Below, one piece after another: positions 59,111-64,000 of a stretch of DNA of 64,000 nucleotides. The stretch is from Phytoseiulus persimilis. Lineage: Eukaryota; Arthropoda; Arachnida; Mesostigmata; Phytoseiidae. The position numbers and the translations under genes are program-made. The stretch spans positions 26,682,723 to 26,746,722 of the forward strand of contig CM075103.1 in assembly GCA_037576195.1 (NCBI GenBank). Direction: 5' to 3'. Position 1 is the first letter of the stretch. Each line of letters starts with the position of its first letter. The notes below the pieces were generated by a model, which did not search any database, had not been told where the DNA came from, and worked only from the letters and a program-made list of their open reading frames with translations.

Positions 59111-62100
59111 GGCTGCGTTCAATTGGGACTCGATGATGATGGGGACTCAAAACTGCCTGTTTCACAATCGTCGACGGGTGCCTCCATCGGGTCCTTGATT
59201 AAACGCCTTCTGCTTCCCTCGATTGCAGTTTGGATTCCACTCCCGCCGGTTCCAGGTGCTCGTTGGCTGTCGTCTGAACGCCCAAGTTTCGAAAGAGAGC
59301 AAAATCGAATCCATGACGCGCGCGTTCTTCCCTTGGAGATGGGGGGAGAAGTTCCTCGGCTCTCTTTCAAGTTCGCATTTGCTCCGAGTCGTTGGCGGAC
59401 ATCATTCTGGAGACTCATGTTAAAGCTCCAGGTGAACACCATTCCCGGAACATTGTGTGGAAATTAGGAGAAAAGCTCAGGATGTTGACGTTGTTGAACC
59501 AGGTGTCCAACTGTCAGCAGCTGTCGGAGACTTCATCTCAGGACATATCACATGTGCTCAGCGTCGCCACTCCAAGAAACCGAGACCTCTAGTTAAGTTT
59601 ATGACGGAGAGAGAAGAACAGAGAACAAGCTCCGAAGACTGCAGGGAGCATCGGGGAGGGTATAGGAAGGAGAACGACAAGGAGATACCGGGAGACCAAT
59701 ACGGCTTTGTCACCTGGGCTTCGACCGATCGATACACACCGTGTACACAGGAGGTTCAGGAGAGGTTCGAGGGGAGCAACGACGACGAAACAAGGCGAAG
59801 GTCACATTTTCATCACGTTTACACAGTTGGCATCGATTCGAAGTTTAAGATGTTAAAGCGCAGAGCTCCTTCACTCAGAGCTCCGAGTCAACGTACACCA
59901 CAGGACAAATAGAAAATCACTATCCTTCGATCTACTGTGTTTGCTTTGAGATTTTCCGAAGGTAGTCGGCGACTCATGTTTTATCGGGATCCTGAATTGA
60001 GAGCACCTTACAGAAGCTCGGTGCTGAAGACGTTTCAACTCCGTGGGACTCCACTCGGAACTAAAGTTCGATGGTAACTTTCAACAATTTCGGTCTGTAG
60101 TTTCCGAATGGCGCCTGCCGCCGTGCGATAATCGTGTGATCAAGGCACGTGCGGCTTCGTGAATTATCCACTGAGTGGAAGCTATTTCATCATCGCCAAG
60201 TGTGGGGTCAGTGGATTTTCGCAGTGAAACTCCCCATCTCTCGATCAAGGAGCGGCAGGATGCGGGTAATAACTGGAAAAGTCGTCGCGTTCGATTCTCC
60301 ATTGAAGGTTGGATTCGTTCCTATTGCCGCGCAGTGCAGTATCAGATGACGAGAGCGGACTCCGAGAACGCTTCAATTTGAGAGAAGGAGCTACAGAACG
60401 GGGTATGATACGCCTGAGATGAGATGTTGATCTCGAAAAGCTTGTATCGTAATCCGAAACACCAGTCTGATTTGCGCAGATCCGGTTTCAGGTATCAAAC
60501 ATGAGTGTTCTATCACTTCTGCTTTCTTAGCCATTCCGTTGCTCAAATTCAGCCGAGACTAACAGTGCGTCAGAACCATGTAGTTCCTGGTTGAATGACG
60601 TAACGGGTTCGGTACTCGCTCGTGATAAACTCAACGACGGCCCGAGTTGGGTTTCGATACAAACTCCAATTCCTCCCAGACCTTCGGTCGAAATACCTCG
60701 AAGTTTCCTGTGGAGTCCCTCGTTATCATTTTTCGCTCTACACGAAAGAGCATTCCGGATCTCCCTTGCCCCAATGTAGAAAAAATACAAATTTTCATGG
60801 TTCCCAGTTTCATGGGTGCAGGGGGAATCTCCGCATCTTCCCTCAGAAGACTTCCGCGTTGACAGTTGCAGGCAGCAGGCGAGAATCAGAACAGAGGTTG
60901 TCAACCCCGCGAATTCCCTGAAAATTCCTGAATACTCATAGGGCTCGCGAAGGAATTCCCTTCTTGCACATGCTTGTTGGTTGGACGGCGCTTCGAAATC
61001 CCGCGGGCTTCACTGGCGTCTCGATGCAGCCGGCAGTCCCTGTTCCAAAAGCAGTGTGCTGTTGTTATGATGCGAGAGTTCTTCGCCCGCTGCCGGCAAC
61101 ACACCACAGCCGCCGAGTAGAGCGAGTGACGTTAAGCGAGCAGTTTCACCCTCAACATTCATCTCTCTCCCGTTGTTCTTCTCGCACGGAGCATAACAAC
61201 ACGCAGCGAGTGGAACACCGAACGGACCGAACCGTCTGACGAACGAAAAAAAACGAACGGCTTTTCAAGAAGTTTGTTGCCCCTCGGAAGCTTCCGCGTA
61301 GCGTCTGTTGAGCGAATAATCGGCGGAAGCCCCCACGACGGAACCGAACAGTTCGGTTGCACATGTGTCACCGCTGAGACTGGATGGATGGTGGTCGTGT
61401 GCCTCTATCAGATGGGACGCGTTAACCGTCAGCTTCGAGAGGGACCACAACAAAACCTTGAATGTACCTCACCCGAGAGTGCGAACTTCACAACCTCACC
61501 GACTTCTGACTCGGGTGAGTGAACCTCCTAGACTTCAGATCTGTGCGACCGGAAAACATATTCAGTGGTGAACCAGCGGCGTTTATTAACTCTACGGAAA
61601 AGTAGATAGCCTCTCTGGTTCGTGAACCAAGAACAGCCGATTCTAGACTCCTACCTAGCTCTGGATTGGGCATATTGATTGGGCTCGAATAGTTTCGGGT
61701 CTCAGTCACTAGAGGATATATGTTGGCTCGATCTGGAATTTGGTTGCGGTACTCCGAGGAACTTGACTGGGATTCAGGTGTTTTGCGAGGGAGTTTCTGC
61801 CTATCGTGAGTAAGCATACGCTCGGTCGCTTACCATCGAGTGAAGTTGGCTTGCACTTACGGCTCGCCGCATCCAACAGAGTGGTTGGTTTCTCGGTCGG
61901 GGGTCCGTGTATCAGTTTCCACGGTTTCTGATGATGGAAGAATAAAAATCAGCTGCAGATTGTCGTTGGTTTCTGCGACTTCTCTGGCGAACACTCTCAA
62001 CCAGACAGTTCTACAGGCGGAGCAGAACTCGCGCCCAAACTTTCCCGTCCACTCCCATTTTTATCAATTACGAGTCGAGCTAGTACAATAATTCCGTCTA

Positions 62101-63521
62101 TCGTTATCGGCGCTCACTTGTACAGATTTGCATCTGAACCATCCACGGGAAGGTTCTGGTTCCCGCTATTCAAACAGTATCGCTTGCCCTCTGCAGCTTT
62201 TGTTCCGGCTTTTGCGGCCATTACGATGCGGCAGCGAACTCGACGGCAGTGCACTCCGATGATACTTCGCTGGAATCGTTCGCGGTCACCAGCGCGCAAC
62301 GTTTCGCGACTCAACCGTTCGTCAAACAATCGTATTCCACGAATCGTTGGTCGATGGCGTTCTAGTTGTTTTTACTGAAGACCCCATATGATGGTTCTTG
62401 GTGTTGAGAATATTCATTTCTCATTCGACGCGCTCCTCGTGCTGTGGCCGAGGAATACGAGCCGGATACGAGTTGTACGTCATTTTCCCACATTGCTGTA
62501 CGGACAAAATAAGCGGCGGTCAGCGCAGCCTATACCATGAACGCGGGCTCACATCAGCCCATATTTGTTCACTCGAGTTCGAGGTCGGCCATAAGCTCCG
62601 AGGTCGACCCCGAACTTTCACGCTCTCACTTCACGAATTAATCCAATGGTACCCATTCTATTCGGGCGTGTGGCGGAGCCTGGAGAATGTCAGATACCGG
62701 TCAAATTCGGTTCCCGTCCGCCGTACGACGCGCTCGAGGTAATATGCGAGTCCCGGATTGCTAAGGGACAGGAGAATTTAGCATGAAGAAGCCGACATCG
62801 GAACTGTTGAAGGAAAACTCGAGAGCCGGATGAGTCTCATTCTGTTGGTGACTCAAGAGACTCAGACATTGTTCAAGGGTGGCTCTCCGTTTGCGCGATC
62901 GACGAAGCTCCTCCCGAGAATCCCTGCCTCTGCTCTGTGGAGCTGTGTTGGATTTCGTCTCATTTGAGCTTGCGTAAGGAATATCTTATTTGGTCTTGGT
63001 TGACACTGCGGCGGCTTTGAGACCCACGCCGCTAGCGGCAACAGCGTGTCAAGGCCTCGTGGACGTCCCGTTTTGGAAGCTATATATTCTGTGGGTAGCT
63101 TTTTGTGTGCGTGGTCAGCGGTGCAGTGCAGTTGATCCAGCACACACGAATCTGCAATCAGTTGGACGAGCGATCGGTTTCCATCGGAGTTTAATCATTC
63201 ATCTGTCGATCAACCAACCGCTTGTCCACCGTTTACGCAAGTTTAATCAGTCAGTCATGATCAGCGGACTCCTGACGGTACGTGATAGTGCGCTTCAACC
63301 CGGCGTCAAGTGATGATTCATGGTTCATTTACGATGAGAGTTGAATCATCTTGAATCCAATCCATCCCAGCAGCTCTTGAGGACGACTGCGTGGTGGCTT
63401 CGATGAACCGCGGGCTCCGTTGGACTCAAAGCTGGCCAGCAGATCACGCTGTTGCATATTTACTTGGAGCATATAATTAACTTGGGGAACCGCGAGAGAG
63501 GACGTTGGTACCAGGTCCGCG
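59111..63521. other. No recognisable gene (4.4 kb)
   Basis: It lies between an integrase-like and a reverse-transcriptase-like piece on the same strand, so it may include the missing middle of one element plus inserted sequence. The longest frame (59457-59912) has charged, unrecognised content and no partner. Confidence 0.4.
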
Positions 63522-63839
63522 ATGGAGGAGAGTAATTCCGTAACTGACCGCCTCACTCCACATTGTGTCAGCCGAACACCTGAAGCATCGGGACCTCATT
63601 ATCTATTCCCGGTGCATGGTCGCTCGAACGCTTTTCATGCTCGTTGGGCTGATATCAGGCACAGATTTGATGATTCAGTATACCGAACCATGTCATCCTC
63701 GGCTGTCATCGTCGTGAGCTGTTTCACGGCCAAACGGTCGTCCACACGGCCTTGCGTATTGTATGTTGATGACGTGTCGAGCGAGACGGACGCCGATTGG
63801 GGCGTTGTAAACAAACCTGTATTCGAAAGTTTAATTTGA
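63522..63839 (+). mobile_element. Decayed copia-type fragment F (reverse transcriptase YVDD region)
   Basis: A 105-codon frame has ARWADIRHRFDDSVYR (RFDD at 63663-63674) and PCVLYVDDVSSETDADW (YVDD at 63762-63773). In copia reverse transcriptases the same order appears as (C/A)W...RFDDxL, about 30 residues, then LLxYVDDxLIxS. The YVDD catalytic box itself is intact, but the flanking sequence is not and the frame stops soon after. It may belong with fragment E 4.7 kb upstream or be a separate copy. Confidence 0.48.
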
Positions 63840-64000
63840 GAGCTTCGCTCACCCTTCCGACCCGGGTCATTTCCTGCTCCGGGCGCGTTGCAGCTCAATC
63901 CGTCCAAGGACTGATCCTGACTCACGGTTGCTCCTCTTCGGGACGCCCGCCTGGATCGTTGCCGATTCCATCAAACATATTTTCACAACTAAGATGATAT
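63840..64000. other. Window end, nothing assigned
   Basis: The rest of a copia reverse transcriptase and RNase H would be expected here if fragment F continued. I cannot read it. Confidence 0.4.

Overview
The window looks like nuclear DNA of an animal. Short coding blocks are bounded by GT/AG introns, there are pyrimidine-rich acceptors, homopolymer G/C runs and decayed retroelements, and there are no operons, ribosome-binding sites or long bacterial-style reading frames. The one clear gene is a plus-strand member of the Dscam (Down syndrome cell adhesion molecule) family, so the source is probably an arthropod. The reduced domain set resembles the shortened Dscams reported from Chelicerata (mites, ticks, spiders, scorpions). 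That placement is an inference, since no marker here fixes the species.

Region 1 (1 to about 31.3 kb) is the 3' part of the Dscam-like gene; its 5' end lies before the window. Seven exons encode four fibronectin type III (FN3) domains. By sequence they correspond to FN1, FN2, FN5 and FN6 of canonical Dscam. FN2 is followed after only a 350-bp intron by FN5, so FN3, FN4 and Ig10 are absent. An eighth exon carries the single membrane-spanning segment. Two more carry a tyrosine-rich cytoplasmic tail with an ITIM-like motif. The C-terminus is uncertain: two acceptor-compatible last exons are proposed (at 30871 and 31149), and reading through the preceding donor also gives a stop. Splice phases agree at every junction from 121 to 29145. 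The introns are long (up to 7.5 kb) and hold only low-complexity sequence, homopolymer runs and possible regulatory patches.

Region 2 (about 31.3 to 64 kb) has no intact gene that I can recognise. By eye I find several badly broken Ty1/copia-type retrotransposon fragments on both strands: protease, integrase, reverse transcriptase, RNase H and one gag piece. The best preserved order is at 50.0 to 52.45 kb (plus strand), where integrase is followed by reverse transcriptase blocks. It is interrupted by a separate 346-bp element at 51135 to 51480. That element has 25-bp terminal inverted repeats flanked by TA, an inner array of twelve 16-bp units, and inverted copies of the unit in its left arm. 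It looks like a non-autonomous DNA transposon (MITE) of the TA-target class. A 47-bp near-perfect palindrome, a cluster of short TACGGAA repeats and a tRNA-like SINE candidate also lie in this region.

All homology statements were made by reading translated sequence against remembered family features; no search was run. The FN3, transmembrane and main tail exons are firm. The copia calls range from fair to weak. The last exon is a proposal.
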